DNA from: Desulfotignum sp.
Lineage (GTDB): Bacteria > Desulfobacterota > Desulfobacteria > Desulfobacterales > Desulfobacteraceae
DNA: 5,248 bases
Direction: 5' to 3'
Assembly (NCBI GenBank): GCA_021737445.1
Contig: JAIPDY010000223.1
Location: 1-5,248, forward strand
Part shown: in pieces, positions 5,055-5,248 of the stretch
How positions within the stretch are numbered: the stretch's first letter is position 1
Layout: every line of letters starts with the position of its first letter
Program-made: the position numbers and the translations under genes
The notes under the pieces: model-generated
What the model was told of the DNA's origin: nothing
Database searches by the model: none
Seen by the model: only the letters and a program-made list of their open reading frames with translations

Positions 5055-5248
5055 ATGAGGTTCTTGATAACAGCAGACATCCATGGCAGTATCAATACAT
5101 GGTTAACCCTCCAGACCCTGATGAAAAAAAAAGATGTCCTGGTTATTGCCGGAGATCTGTTTGATACCCGGTACGGCCATTACAGCAATCCGGATTTTGC
5201 CCCTGAGATCATCAGACAGGACCTGTCAACCGCAAACAGAACATTCTA
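5055..5248 (+). CDS. Calcineurin-like metallophosphoesterase, N-terminal part
   Basis: Partial gene: 64 complete codons from ATG 5055 to the right edge. It begins MRFLITADIHGS, containing the D-x-H metal-binding motif (Asp8, His10), and continues with VLVIAGDLFDTRYG (28-41), containing the second motif GD (Gly33-Asp34). These are the first two of the conserved blocks of calcineurin-like phosphoesterases (YfcE-type group), which use two metal ions to cleave phosphomonoesters or phosphodiesters. The later GN(H/D) and histidine motifs lie outside the window and the substrate is unknown. The first motif is in the usual place for an ATG at 5055, yet no Shine-Dalgarno sequence precedes it: the upstream bases are a run of eight T and GTAA. 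It is 38 bases after the IHF-like gene with no terminator between, so the two may be co-transcribed. Confidence 0.85.
   Translation, partial: MRFLITADIHGSINTWLTLQTLMKKKDVLVIAGDLFDTRYGHYSNPDFAPEIIRQDLSTANRTF

Overview
The window looks like a chromosomal, mostly housekeeping stretch of a mid-GC Gram-negative bacterium. Its protein styles point to a sulfate reducer of the Desulfobacter/Desulfobacula/Desulfotignum type (Desulfobacterota): an E. coli-type PurB beside a classical alanine dehydrogenase, an AmmeMemoRadiSam protein A, a COG4112-like Nudix protein and frequent TTG starts. The lineage is inferred from gene content only.

Layout, left to right. Bases 1-155 (minus) hold the first 51 codons of an ornithine cyclodeaminase/mu-crystallin family gene that runs off the left edge. 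A divergent intergenic region (156-262) leads to a plus-strand Nudix phosphoesterase gene ending at 874. It converges, with a 29-base gap, on a block of four minus-strand genes whose transcription order is purB (4433-3072), ald (2956-1847), an AMMECR1-domain gene (1771-1175) and a TrpR-family regulator (1206-904). The last two overlap. The 301-base region 4434-4734 separates purB from a divergent plus-strand gene for a small HU/IHF-type DNA-binding protein (4735-5016), which has a good sigma70-like promoter. This is followed by the start of a calcineurin-like metallophosphoesterase gene (5055 to the right edge).

How they fit together. PurB catalyses two steps of purine synthesis. Ald interconverts alanine and pyruvate. 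The overlap of the AMMECR1 gene with the TrpR-like gene suggests translational coupling, so the regulator may serve this small cluster, but no E. coli-style trp operator is visible in the intergenic gaps. The IHF-like gene and the phosphoesterase are co-directional, 38 bases apart, with no visible terminator.

I found no mobile element, CRISPR array, tRNA or rRNA. Nothing amounts to a clear new system. The most interesting leads are the overlapping AMMECR1/TrpR-like pair, the interrupted Nudix box, and short repeats around the IHF-like gene's promoter.
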